This document shows positions 49,138 to 58,274 of a stretch of 64,000 bases of DNA, one piece after another. The translations under genes were made by a program, and so were the position numbers. How positions within the stretch are numbered: the stretch's first letter is position 1; each line of letters opens with the position of its first letter. The notes below the pieces were generated by a model that searched no databases, was not told where the DNA came from, and saw nothing but the letters and a program-made list of their open reading frames with translations. Origin of the DNA: Spirulina subsalsa PCC 9445 (GTDB lineage Bacteria > Cyanobacteriota > Cyanobacteriia > Cyanobacteriales > Spirulinaceae); contig NZ_JH980292.1 of assembly GCF_000314005.1 (NCBI RefSeq), forward strand, positions 860,530 to 924,529, written 5' to 3'.

Positions 49138-49892
49138 ATCCGAAAAGAGTTTTGATTTTAGGTGGAACAGGAGAAGCCTCGGCATTAGCGGGGAAAATTG
49201 AGGCGATTCCGGGGGTAGAGGCGATCGCTTCCTTGGCAGGTCGGACGAAAGATCCCATAACTCTCACCACCCCTTCCCGTCAAGGGGGTTTCGGCGGTGC
49301 AACAGGATTAGCCAACTATCTACGCCGCGAGGGCATTGATTTTTTAATTGATGCGACCCATCCCTTTGCCGCCCAAATTTCCTTCAATGCGGCTCAAGCT
49401 GCCTCAGATTGTGGCATTCCCCGATTAATGTTAAGTCGTCCCGCTTGGGAAAAAGTCCCCGGAGATCATTGGATTGAAGTCGAAAGTAATCAAGGGGCGG
49501 CGGATATTTTGCCCGGGTTCGCTGAACGGGTTTTTCTCACCATTGGTCGCCAAGAACTCCCCACCTATGCCCATTTAAAAGATATCTGGTTTTTGATGCG
49601 CATGATTGACCCTCCCCCATCAAATGCCAACATCCCACCAGGACAATTATTGCTGGCACGGGGGCCTTTTTCCCTAGAGTCAGAGCGATCGCTTTTGCAA
49701 GATTATCAAATTGGTGGGCTAGTCAGCAAAAATAGCGGCGGTCATGCCACTTACGCCAAAATCATCGCCGCCCGAGAGTTAGGAATCACAGTAATTATGG
49801 TAAAGCGCCCACCTGTGCCTGAAGGGGAAAAAGTCGCGGATGTTCAAAGTGTCCTCGCTTGGTTAGAAACAAGGTTAGAAACAGGATTTTAA
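49134..49892 (+). CDS. cobK: Precorrin-6A/cobalt-precorrin-6A reductase CobK
   Basis: A 252-residue enzyme of corrin ring synthesis, reducing precorrin-6A with NADPH. The start is RVLILGGTGEASALAGKI, followed by FLIDATHPFAAQISFNAAQAA and VFLTIGRQELPTY, then LLLARGPFSLESERSLL and VSKNSGGHATYAKIIAARELGI, all family landmarks. Its ATG overlaps the end of the broken cyclase frame by 4 bp, so it may once have been coupled to it. No other cob gene is in the window. Confidence 0.93.
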   Translation: MNPKRVLILGGTGEASALAGKIEAIPGVEAIASLAGRTKDPITLTTPSRQGGFGGATGLANYLRREGIDFLIDATHPFAAQISFNAAQAASDCGIPRLMLSRPAWEKVPGDHWIEVESNQGAADILPGFAERVFLTIGRQELPTYAHLKDIWFLMRMIDPPPSNANIPPGQLLLARGPFSLESERSLLQDYQIGGLVSKNSGGHATYAKIIAARELGITVIMVKRPPVPEGEKVADVQSVLAWLETRLETGF

Positions 49893-50150
49893 CCAAGATT
49901 TAACCCATCAGTGGCCATCTCGCTAATCTGCCAAGACTTCTCCATCCTGCCAGTAGCGTTGAAATGCTGAACAGCTTACTCTCGAACATTCATCGGCAAT
50001 CGTTCAATGATCTGCCCACAGTTCGAGCCGTGCTTGAAGGAGGGGAAGCAACGGTCAATCCTGACCAATTCGCCCCAACTCGCATCCGAAATGGACAGAG
50101 CGAGGGAAGGATTTTTTAACATATTCTTCAGACCCAAGAGATATGATGGA

Positions 50151-51131
50151 ATGAGCAAAATCTCGGTATTTGGAACTGTTTATACTATGGGCGACATCTG
50201 GATAAAACTGGCAAAAACTCTCTTCATTACGTCCGGTTTACCGCTACTAAGTCTTGTGACAATGGCTAAACCTGCGATCGCACAAGCCATTATTACCCTA
50301 CCCAATGGAATACGCTGTGAGGGTCAATTTAACGGTTTTACAGGCCGTGGGATTTGTGAATATCCCGAGGGCTACTATCGCGGGACAATTGTTAATGGTC
50401 AGCGTCAAGGTCAAGGGGTTTTCTATTTTTCCGAAGGCAATGGGGGCGGGGATGATAATTTAGCCACCATTTATGAAGGACAGTTTAGCAATGACCGACC
50501 CAATGGACGGGGGCGGTTTATTTATGGCAATGATGACCGCTATGATGGAGAAGTGCTAAACGGAACACCCCACGGAACCGGTCAATTTACCTTTCGCTCC
50601 CTAGAAACGGAAAATTTCCTCTTTGTGGTCAACAATAATCTGATCACAATGGAAAATGTGGACAAGCGAGATAGCCGCTACTTTGGGGGAGTTCGTAACG
50701 GTCGGCCCGAGGGTCGCGGGACATTTGTCTATGGCATTTGCCAAGCCTATGGGGCAGAATTACGCTGTCTGCGCTACGATGGGATGTTTCGGAACGGTGT
50801 ACCTCACGGACAAGGTACAATGACCACTCCGGCCTGTTTGGTGAGAGGGGGACAAGTCGTTTGTTCTCGGTTTACGGGCAATTTCTATCGGGGTCAGCCC
50901 AACGGAGCGGGGCAAATTATCACAGCCAATGGCGATCGCTGTCAAGGAGAATTCAACGACTTTACCTTTAGTGGTCGCGGCACTTGCACCTATAGCAATG
51001 GCGATCGCTACAGTGGAGAATTACGCTTTGGAGCCCCCCACGGCATTGGGGTAGCCACCTATGCCAATGGTCAAAGTTATCGGGGAGAATTCGTCTTTGG
51101 CGCTCCCCGTGGTATCTCTCGGGCGCGGTGA
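50151..51131 (+). CDS. Secreted MORN-repeat protein
   Basis: A protein of about 326 residues. A hydrophobic N-terminal region (TLFITSGLPLLSLVTMAKPAIAQA) is a signal peptide with probable cleavage after AQA. The rest consists of seven or more MORN repeats, e.g. YEGQFSNDRPNGRGRFIYG, YDGEVLNGTPHGTGQFTF, YDGMFRNGVPHGQGTM, YSGELRFGAPHGIGVATYANG. Such beta-hairpin arrays bind lipids or other proteins; in bacteria the role is rarely known. ATG at 50187 is an alternative start. It faces the WD40 gene tail to tail (10 bp). Confidence 0.82.
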   Translation: MSKISVFGTVYTMGDIWIKLAKTLFITSGLPLLSLVTMAKPAIAQAIITLPNGIRCEGQFNGFTGRGICEYPEGYYRGTIVNGQRQGQGVFYFSEGNGGGDDNLATIYEGQFSNDRPNGRGRFIYGNDDRYDGEVLNGTPHGTGQFTFRSLETENFLFVVNNNLITMENVDKRDSRYFGGVRNGRPEGRGTFVYGICQAYGAELRCLRYDGMFRNGVPHGQGTMTTPACLVRGGQVVCSRFTGNFYRGQPNGAGQIITANGDRCQGEFNDFTFSGRGTCTYSNGDRYSGELRFGAPHGIGVATYANGQSYRGEFVFGAPRGISRAR

Positions 51132-51141
51132 CTTCCTCCCC

Positions 51142-53307
51142 CTAACGGCAACTCGTCGCCTCCCGTCGGCGAGAATATAACCGCACCTTCCCCTGATCAT
51201 CCCCCATCACCAAAACCACCCGGTCATTCACCAGCAATAGGTCAACAGCATTGATTTTAGCTCGTTGTCTCGCAATCACCTGTCCGCTAATATACTTACC
51301 CGCCCGTCGTCCCGTCTCCGTCAACACCCACAACATCAAGCGTCCATCATCCCCCCCACTGGCCAGATAACAGCCATCTTGACTCATAGCCACACTTCTC
51401 ACCGCCTTCTGTTCATCCTGTTCCCACTGATCCACAATAGAACAATCCTGACTATTGCCACCTAAACACCCCTCCAAATCCCAAATCATAATCCGACCTT
51501 GATTATCCGCCGTTGCCAATAAATTCGTCATCCGGGAAGTCGCTAGACTGGTAATATAATCATCCTGGCCTCCCGTGGGGTAGTTGATCGTTTGGCGCTC
51601 ATTCTCCGACCAATCCCACAAAAGCAACTGATTATAACGGCCAGCAATCGCTAAATAATCCTCCCCAGGCCCCACTAAAGCCAGATCATAGATAGCAAAA
51701 TCTAACTGTTGTTGCAATTGGGGCCCTGCAGGAGTCGTCAGTCGTTGAGATCCTCCTACATCCCACTTCAACACTAACCCACTCCCATGACCACTAAATA
51801 AATAGCGAGAATCTTGGGTAAACTCCAAATCTAACACCCGATCATCCCGTTGAAAAACCAAGGTTTGCGGAGTAGTACGTTGACCCAACAAATCCCATAA
51901 CTGCACCTCCCCCGTTTCCAACCCCATCGCCATCACATTATTATCCACCGGGCGATAATGGAGCGTGCGCACCGCTTTTTCCGTGGCCGTAAACACCCCC
52001 AACGCCTCCAAACGTCGAGCATTCTGCACCCCCCAACGTCTCACCGTTTGGTCATTAGACCCACTCAGCACCCAATCCCCCAACCCATTTAAACGCACAA
52101 CATTCACCGGAGCGCTATGTTCTCGTAACGTCGCCTTGAATCCCCACAACCACCACAGGCACAACACCACCAGCAAAGCTAACACCCCTTGCCACCACCG
52201 GGGAATAATAGGGAACACCTCCAACTCTACCTGCTGGTCAGGATTTTCTAACGTCACTCGCTCATCGGAAATCACCCCAGATAACTCCAGCAATAACTTT
52301 TTACTCAACCCCACCCAAGGACGACGGGGTTGTGCAATTAACTCTAACTCTTGGGTTTCTTGGGGGTTTACTGTCTCTTCAGAGGGGACAACTTCTAAGG
52401 TGCAGGCTTTGCGATCTTCTTCGCGTTGATACTTTAAAATATTCGCACTGACCTGTTGAGCAATATTACTTTGATTGGTGAAGGTTAAAGTATAAATAGC
52501 GGGGGGAACTTGCCGTTTGGGCAATAGATCCGAAAAGCGAAATTGATTAGACGCAACCGGAACACGCTGTTCTTTCGGGCTGATAGCAAAAAAGACATTT
52601 CCCGAGGGCAAAATTTCAATCTCTCCCCCTACCTTTACCCCCATTCCTTGGCTGGGAGTCGCTTCAATGTGGAAGGAATAGGATTGAGTGCGTAAGGCTG
52701 AGGAGTGACCGGATAAGCTGGGAATCTCTACGGATAATTCAAGTTCGTGCCACTGTTGAGAGGTTAAATCAATGGTTTTCTGGGATTCGGCGGAGAGATG
52801 CCACGCAGGCGGTAATCCTAATAGATTAACTTGTGTGGTAACAGTGCCTTTACTCGGATTTAATAAGCGCAAGGGAATGTCTATTTTAGCTCCCGGAATG
52901 GCTTGGAATGTGGTGACAGGTAATTCCCCTTTAAGTGCTGTAATGCCATCAGATTCTACGGTCAAGCGAATCACATGACGATCTTCGACTTGTAATTCAA
53001 TAGAAAAAATCCGCACGGTTAAGTTAACTAATCCAGCAAAACCGGGTAAGGGAGATTTAACAATCTCAATCGCAAATTCTGTGCTATCCCCGGGAGGCTT
53101 TTTGGTCGAAACTTCTGGGGCAATTGTCCACCAATCTTTAGAGGCTTTTTGGTCTAACCCTGCGGCTAAAATTTCGATTTGAAAGCTGGCAAATTTATCA
53201 CTTTGGTTGGTGACTTGAATCGTAAATTTTGCCCCGGATTTATCGGCTTTTAACGTTAAATCTTTATGAGAGAGTTGAGTGGTGAGTGAACTGGTTAAAG
53301 TGTTCAT
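51142..53307 (-). CDS. Membrane-anchored WD40-repeat protein
   Basis: A 721-residue protein. The N-terminal 350 residues contain Ig-like beta-sandwich segments (FTIQVTNQSDKFASFQIEI; FTNQSNIAQQVSANIL), resembling NEW3-type domains. A single membrane helix WWQGVLALLVVLCLWWLWG lies at about 370-389. It is followed by WD40 repeats (e.g. VRLNGLGDWVLSGSNDQTVRRWGV, MGLETGEVQLWDLLG, ATADNQGRIMIWDLEG, SGGDDGRLMLWVLTE) that would form one propeller of about seven blades. It closes the gene run with the three sensors and CIS baseplate genes. The propeller may be a scaffold; which side of the membrane it faces is not certain. Confidence 0.85.
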   Translation of the reverse strand: MNTLTSSLTTQLSHKDLTLKADKSGAKFTIQVTNQSDKFASFQIEILAAGLDQKASKDWWTIAPEVSTKKPPGDSTEFAIEIVKSPLPGFAGLVNLTVRIFSIELQVEDRHVIRLTVESDGITALKGELPVTTFQAIPGAKIDIPLRLLNPSKGTVTTQVNLLGLPPAWHLSAESQKTIDLTSQQWHELELSVEIPSLSGHSSALRTQSYSFHIEATPSQGMGVKVGGEIEILPSGNVFFAISPKEQRVPVASNQFRFSDLLPKRQVPPAIYTLTFTNQSNIAQQVSANILKYQREEDRKACTLEVVPSEETVNPQETQELELIAQPRRPWVGLSKKLLLELSGVISDERVTLENPDQQVELEVFPIIPRWWQGVLALLVVLCLWWLWGFKATLREHSAPVNVVRLNGLGDWVLSGSNDQTVRRWGVQNARRLEALGVFTATEKAVRTLHYRPVDNNVMAMGLETGEVQLWDLLGQRTTPQTLVFQRDDRVLDLEFTQDSRYLFSGHGSGLVLKWDVGGSQRLTTPAGPQLQQQLDFAIYDLALVGPGEDYLAIAGRYNQLLLWDWSENERQTINYPTGGQDDYITSLATSRMTNLLATADNQGRIMIWDLEGCLGGNSQDCSIVDQWEQDEQKAVRSVAMSQDGCYLASGGDDGRLMLWVLTETGRRAGKYISGQVIARQRAKINAVDLLLVNDRVVLVMGDDQGKVRLYSRRREATSCR

Positions 53308-53412
53308 GGAATTAGGGGAATAGGGCGTAATGGTTTAGGATTTAGGGAGGGGTGGAAAAGTTAGGAAACAAAGAAGCTACAGAAATCATCCAGTCTTATA
53401 ATTTGGGTTGTT

Positions 53413-55314
53413 TTAAACTCCGAAAAGGGTTTTCATTCGATTTTGAACCCAGCGCATAGGGTTATTATTAAAATCCTCATCAAGTAAACCATATTTGCGT
53501 AAAAGTTCTTGACGTTCTTGCAATTCGGCTTGATGTAAGTTGAGTTGGTGTGTAATTTCATCAGCTAAGGATTTATACTGTTTTAAAAGTCTGCCTAATG
53601 CTTCCTGATTGAGAATAAATAAACGAGTTTCTTCCCGAGTAATGACGGTGGCTGTGCGGGGAATGCCAATGAGTAAGGAAAGTTCACCAAAAAAAGCACC
53701 TGCTTTTAATTGTGTCAAGTATTTGTTGATTTTCTCTACAAAAATCTCTACTGTTCCTGAGACAATAATATAAAATTCATCCCCCGGCTCATCTTCCCGA
53801 CAGATATATTCTCCTGTATCAAAAACTTTTTGATAGCCTGCTTCAATAATTTGCTGAATTTCATGTTCTTTAAGGCTGGAAAAATAAGTCACTTTTTTTA
53901 GAACTTCAACAAGGTTTATTTCAATATTTTTAATGTCTCGAATCAGCTTCGCTTTTTTTTGAATTTGTTTAAGTTGAGTTAAGTTTTGACCTTGACCCCG
54001 GATGAGTTTTCGGTATTTATCGCCTAATTGTAACTGCATTTCTTGCAGTTGTTCTTCCAAACTCTGTTCTTGAGTATCTAGGGTAATGGCCATAGTTTGA
54101 AAGACGCGGGCAAATTCGCCAATTTCGTCAGAACGACGGGTTAAATCTTCAATGGTACTGGGTTCAAATTGTTGAGTTCTTAAGTCTGTGGCGGCTTCGT
54201 TGAGGCGTACAATGGGGCGGATGACCCAATAGCCTAAAATTAAGCCCAAGATAATGGCAAGACCCAAAGAAGCGAGGCCTAAGATAATAGAGAGACGAGT
54301 TTGTAGGTTCACTTGCTGCATAAAATCGGCTTTGGGTAAGACCACCACAATCAGCCAATCGAGTCCGTAGGCATCCCGGATGGGTTGAACTTGAACTAAA
54401 TGTTGTTTGCCTTGCCAGCGAAAGGAAAATTTTTGGTTATCGTCAAGGCTGGCAAAACTGCCCATGTTGTTTAGTAACATTTGGGCGGTATTTTGGATGA
54501 GGGGTTCTTGACTATTAATGGCTTCTACTCGCCTTAATTGGGCATCATAGGAGCCTTCTTGACCTGATGAGGCCACTAATAAACCATCTCGCTCAATAAT
54601 AAAGGTGTGTCCTGTTTTGCCCACTTGTAATCCGCGTAAAAATCCGCTTAGATTGCCCAAAGAAATATCAATCCCGAAAACCCCTTGAAGTTGTCCCGTT
54701 GCGTTAAAGATGGGGTAAACGGCAGGGAGGGCAATGTCTTCATAACCAACAGCCCAAATATAAATCGACCCCCAAGTGGCTTGTTTAGCGGCCACTGCAT
54801 CTTGATACCAAGGCCGTTGTCGGGGATCATAGGGTTCGGGTTCAATGGACTGCCTCGCCCCTCGGTTGCCTTGAGCATCTACTTCATAGTTGTAATAGTA
54901 GTAATCTGTCTCTGCATTGGAGCGGGCTAAAACGACTTGATTGTTGCGAACACGACCCGCCCCTACAAATTCCCGTTGTTCGTTGCCCCAGTACACATAG
55001 GCAAAGTAAGGGGTTTGTTGCAGTTGAGAATACAGGGGCTTTTCAAAGGTTGATAAGTCCTCGGGATTTAATAATCCTAGACGGAGTTGATCTGCATTCC
55101 ATTGATTGAGTTGATGAGGTAATTCAATTGTATCTATTACTTCTGTTTCAACTCGTTGGGCGATATTATCGACTAAACGTTGGGAGAGGTCATTGACTGT
55201 GCTCCGCCCGTTTAAAAAGGCTAAAAGACCTGTCACTCCTACCCCAAGGACGAGGGGGGCAATCATGACGATAGGGACGGTTCGACGAAGATAACGACTA
55301 GAAGACATGGGCAT
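53413..55314 (-). CDS. dCache-HAMP-cyclic-nucleotide-binding membrane sensor
   Basis: A 633-residue sensor. TM1 (about 12-32), a double-Cache extracytoplasmic domain with YDPRQRPWY and GSIYIW then VFGIDISL, TM2 (about 340-364), HAMP with RRSDEIGEFARVFQ, a coiled coil, and a cNMP-binding domain (about 493-590). The last reads GAFFGELSLLIGIPRTATV, so the phosphate-binding cassette keeps the Glu and Arg that grip cAMP/cGMP. No kinase, cyclase or methyl-accepting output is present. It is the third of three paralogues and has 15 bp to its neighbour, so one operon with the CIS genes is likely. Confidence 0.9.
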   Translation of the reverse strand: MPMSSSRYLRRTVPIVMIAPLVLGVGVTGLLAFLNGRSTVNDLSQRLVDNIAQRVETEVIDTIELPHQLNQWNADQLRLGLLNPEDLSTFEKPLYSQLQQTPYFAYVYWGNEQREFVGAGRVRNNQVVLARSNAETDYYYYNYEVDAQGNRGARQSIEPEPYDPRQRPWYQDAVAAKQATWGSIYIWAVGYEDIALPAVYPIFNATGQLQGVFGIDISLGNLSGFLRGLQVGKTGHTFIIERDGLLVASSGQEGSYDAQLRRVEAINSQEPLIQNTAQMLLNNMGSFASLDDNQKFSFRWQGKQHLVQVQPIRDAYGLDWLIVVVLPKADFMQQVNLQTRLSIILGLASLGLAIILGLILGYWVIRPIVRLNEAATDLRTQQFEPSTIEDLTRRSDEIGEFARVFQTMAITLDTQEQSLEEQLQEMQLQLGDKYRKLIRGQGQNLTQLKQIQKKAKLIRDIKNIEINLVEVLKKVTYFSSLKEHEIQQIIEAGYQKVFDTGEYICREDEPGDEFYIIVSGTVEIFVEKINKYLTQLKAGAFFGELSLLIGIPRTATVITREETRLFILNQEALGRLLKQYKSLADEITHQLNLHQAELQERQELLRKYGLLDEDFNNNPMRWVQNRMKTLFGV

Positions 55315-55329
55315 TCATGGGGTAGCATT

Positions 55330-56748
55330 TTAAGGGGTTTCGGTTGAATCTTGGCAATTTTGGGCTTGTTGACGGAGGTTTTGAGCGCGTTCACGAAGGG
55401 TTTTGTAGGAATCTTGCAATTCGGTTATTTTTTCTTCTGACCCGAGGGATGGTTCTGAACTGAGAGGATTATTGTCTTGTAACTCTTCGAGTTGTTCGCT
55501 TAAACTTTGGGTGCGATCGCCAACCACAACGGCCATATCCCGAAATGCCCGGGCAAACTCTCCCACTTCATCGGAGCGTTCTACTAAATCCTCTAAACTT
55601 TGGTCATCAAAACGGTGGGTCGTAATAGATAGCGCTGCATCATTCAAACGCATCACGGGACGCACTAACCAATTACTGAGGACAAAACCCACCCCGGCCG
55701 CTAAAATAAGGGCGGCTAAACCAAACAACACCGTCATTTGAGTTTGAGCATTCACTTGAGCCAAGAAATCGGCCTCGGGAATCACCACCACAATTAACCA
55801 GTCTAACCCTCCGGGATCTCGGAACGATTGCGCTCGGACAAAGTATTGATTTCCCTGAAACTTAAAGGACTGGTGATCTTGAGTTTGGACTAAACTTAAA
55901 TCCCCAAAGCTTGTCACCAGATAATTAGCGGTGGCTTGGAGTATGGGGTTTTGACTCTCCATTACAGAAACCCGTTGTATCTCTTCCCCCTCTATGATAG
56001 CGGTGGGATCACTGCCAGAACTGCCAATGAGAAAACCATCTCGTTCAATAATAAACACCTGTCCGGTTTCGGCAATTTTTAAGCTTTTGAGAAACTCATC
56101 AAGACGATTTAAGAACACATCCACCCCGAAAACCCCCACTAACTGATCTTGGGTATTTTTCACCGGATGAGTGGCGGTAATCGCTAATTGCCGACTATTA
56201 AAATCAGTATAGACTTCACTCCAGATGGGACGCTGGGCGGTAACGGTGGCGGTATACCAAGGACGAATCCGGGGATCATAGCGATCGCCTTCATGGACTA
56301 ATTGGTTGCGATCGCCCGTGGAAGTGGCACTATAGGTTAAAAATAGGGAATTGGTACTCACTCCAACCACCCCGATCTGGAATACCCCATTCACTTGTTC
56401 CGCCCCTCGGAACTCCCCAGTTTCCGTCCCCAAGTAGATATAACTCACCGTATCAAAAACCTGAATTTTATGCCAAAAATAGCGTTCTAAGAGGGGTAAA
56501 TTATCGAGATTAATCTGCTCATTTTGAAAGGCATCATAATTCAGTTGATTGATCTGCCGGGGAACCGCTAAAAATGTTTCGGTTTTTTGGGCTACTTGAT
56601 CCGCAATTTCCTGACTTAACTCAGAGGACAGTTGATCAATTGTTTGCCGGGTATTGTGAAACGCTAGTCCACCTGTTAAGCCAATGGCTAAAACAAGAGG
56701 GGCAATGGTGAGCAAAGGAATACTGGTTCTCAGGGAGATGTATTTCAT
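55330..56748 (-). CDS. dCache-HAMP membrane sensor without output domain
   Basis: A 472-residue paralogue: TM1 (about 10-30), double Cache, TM2 (about 338-361), HAMP (VERSDEVGEFARAFRDMAVV) and a short Gln/Glu-rich coiled coil to the end. The ligand signature is intact: Y-D-P-R-I-R-P-W-Y, then EVY 15 residues after the last Tyr, then VFGVDVFL. These are the residues of the dCache_1 amino-acid-binding motif. It ends without any kinase or methyl-accepting part. Eight and fifteen base gaps join it to its neighbours. Confidence 0.9.
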   Translation of the reverse strand: MKYISLRTSIPLLTIAPLVLAIGLTGGLAFHNTRQTIDQLSSELSQEIADQVAQKTETFLAVPRQINQLNYDAFQNEQINLDNLPLLERYFWHKIQVFDTVSYIYLGTETGEFRGAEQVNGVFQIGVVGVSTNSLFLTYSATSTGDRNQLVHEGDRYDPRIRPWYTATVTAQRPIWSEVYTDFNSRQLAITATHPVKNTQDQLVGVFGVDVFLNRLDEFLKSLKIAETGQVFIIERDGFLIGSSGSDPTAIIEGEEIQRVSVMESQNPILQATANYLVTSFGDLSLVQTQDHQSFKFQGNQYFVRAQSFRDPGGLDWLIVVVIPEADFLAQVNAQTQMTVLFGLAALILAAGVGFVLSNWLVRPVMRLNDAALSITTHRFDDQSLEDLVERSDEVGEFARAFRDMAVVVGDRTQSLSEQLEELQDNNPLSSEPSLGSEEKITELQDSYKTLRERAQNLRQQAQNCQDSTETP

Positions 56749-56756
56749 GGTCAGAT

Positions 56757-58160
56757 TTAAGCTTTGCGCCGTAAACTTTGGGCTTTTTTCTTTAAGGCTT
56801 TAAAGTAAGCTAATTCTAGGTTTTTGGCATCTTCTTTACCCTGCTTAAATTGGGAATTTTGTTGGTGTAGTTCCTGCACTTGATTGGCAAAGTTACTCTG
56901 GCGATCGCTAATCACTAACGCCATATCCTGAAATGTGCGCCCCAACTCCCCTAACTCATCCTGTCTTGAGGCAACCGCATATAAACTCATGGGCTGAAAT
57001 CGATCGGACTTCAAATCTTTCGCCGCTTGATTTAATTGTTCCAACGGACGAGTCACCCAAGAGGTAATATAAATTGTTAGACCAAAAGCAATCAGCAGAG
57101 CGACTACACAAACCACAATCATCATGCGAGTATTATTTTTTAACTCCGTTGTAAATTGAGATTCAGGAATAATAATCCCAACCATCCAATCTAAGCCTAA
57201 TTCATCTTGCCAAGAAATAATTTCAATAAAGTGTAATTCTCCTCCCACCCTGAACTTAAAACCTTGCGATTTCGGAACAGCATCCCAAGTTTTATACTCA
57301 TCAATTAACTGTTGAGCTACACCTTGAACCATCGGATGACTACTTTCTAGCACATTTCTTCGGGTCAATTTTCCATTCTCAACCTGATAGTCTGATTGAT
57401 CCTCGGAACTATGTGCAACAATTGTCCCATCTCGTTCAATGATAAAAATTGCTCCCCCATAGCTCATGGCGAGAGATTTCAAATACTTTTTGATTTGCGA
57501 TAAAACTAAATCAACTCCCATCACACCTAAGAGTTCACCTTGATTATTGTAAAAGGGATAACTCACTGAAATTGAAAAAGTGCCAGGATCTTCATCCCAT
57601 TGGTAAATATCACTCCACACAGCCCTGTTTTGTTCTACAGGATTCCGATACCATGCTTCATCCTGAAAATTATAAGTTTCCTCTTGCGTAATTACACTAC
57701 CCCGATTTCCTTGGGCATCCAAACGGTAAGTTATAAATGTTGGACGATCTTCTGTTGCATCTTGACTTTCTAGGTAAAGTTCACCATTCGGGGAACGCCC
57801 AATTCCTGTATAGTTCCCATTTTGATCGCCAAAATTAATAAAATCTACTGCATAGAGTCGCATTTGTTCGGCAAAATAACGGGTAATTTGTTCCCGATTG
57901 CCAACATCTAACATTCCCAATTGCACCACTTTTAAGTTCAAATCAGCCAGTCGGGTAGGATAGCTGAAATATTCATCTAATTGCTCCTGAGTACGTGAAC
58001 TGACTTCGGCTTTAAGTTGTATAATAGCGCGGGTAATAGCCCGTTGGCCACTCCACCATGAGAGCCAACCTACTACACTCACAACTAGGAAAATTTGCAG
58101 TATAAAGGGGATAATAAAAATCCAGCGCAAGGGCAATTTAGAACCAGAGTTATTAATCAT
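56757..58160 (-). CDS. dCache-HAMP membrane sensor without output domain (altered ligand motif)
   Basis: A 467-residue paralogue: TM1 (about 12-34), double Cache domain, TM2 (about 343-366), HAMP ([19 protein letters not shown]) and a short coiled coil with a basic end ([14 protein letters not shown]). In the ligand motif Arg is replaced: Y-N-F-Q-D-E-A-W-Y. The downstream DIY and VMGVDLVL remain. It could bind a different ligand or none. It lies first of the three, after a 114-bp repeat spacer. Confidence 0.9.
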   Translation of the reverse strand: MINNSGSKLPLRWIFIIPFILQIFLVVSVVGWLSWWSGQRAITRAIIQLKAEVSSRTQEQLDEYFSYPTRLADLNLKVVQLGMLDVGNREQITRYFAEQMRLYAVDFINFGDQNGNYTGIGRSPNGELYLESQDATEDRPTFITYRLDAQGNRGSVITQEETYNFQDEAWYRNPVEQNRAVWSDIYQWDEDPGTFSISVSYPFYNNQGELLGVMGVDLVLSQIKKYLKSLAMSYGGAIFIIERDGTIVAHSSEDQSDYQVENGKLTRRNVLESSHPMVQGVAQQLIDEYKTWDAVPKSQGFKFRVGGELHFIEIISWQDELGLDWMVGIIIPESQFTTELKNNTRMMIVVCVVALLIAFGLTIYITSWVTRPLEQLNQAAKDLKSDRFQPMSLYAVASRQDELGELGRTFQDMALVISDRQSNFANQVQELHQQNSQFKQGKEDAKNLELAYFKALKKKAQSLRRKA

Positions 58161-58274
58161 AGGGAATTGGGAATTGGGAACAGGGAATTGGGAGTCGGGA
58201 ATCGGGAGTCGGGAGTCGGGAATCGGGAATCGGGAGTTGATTAGTATTCCCCATTACCTATTACCTATTACCTC
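58161..58274. repeat. Heptad fold-back element between CIS and sensor genes
   Basis: Almost pure tandem heptads: GGAATTG, GGAACAG, GGAGTCG and GGAATCG units from 58162 to about 58238, then ATTAGTATTCCCCATTACC and repeated TATTACC heptads. The clearest STRR-type array in the window; it separates the conserved CIS-associated gene from the first sensor gene. Confidence 0.88.

Noticed and set aside
58161-58274. CRISPR-like array
   Set aside because: Units are 7 bp and contiguous with no spacers, so this is a tandem heptad repeat.
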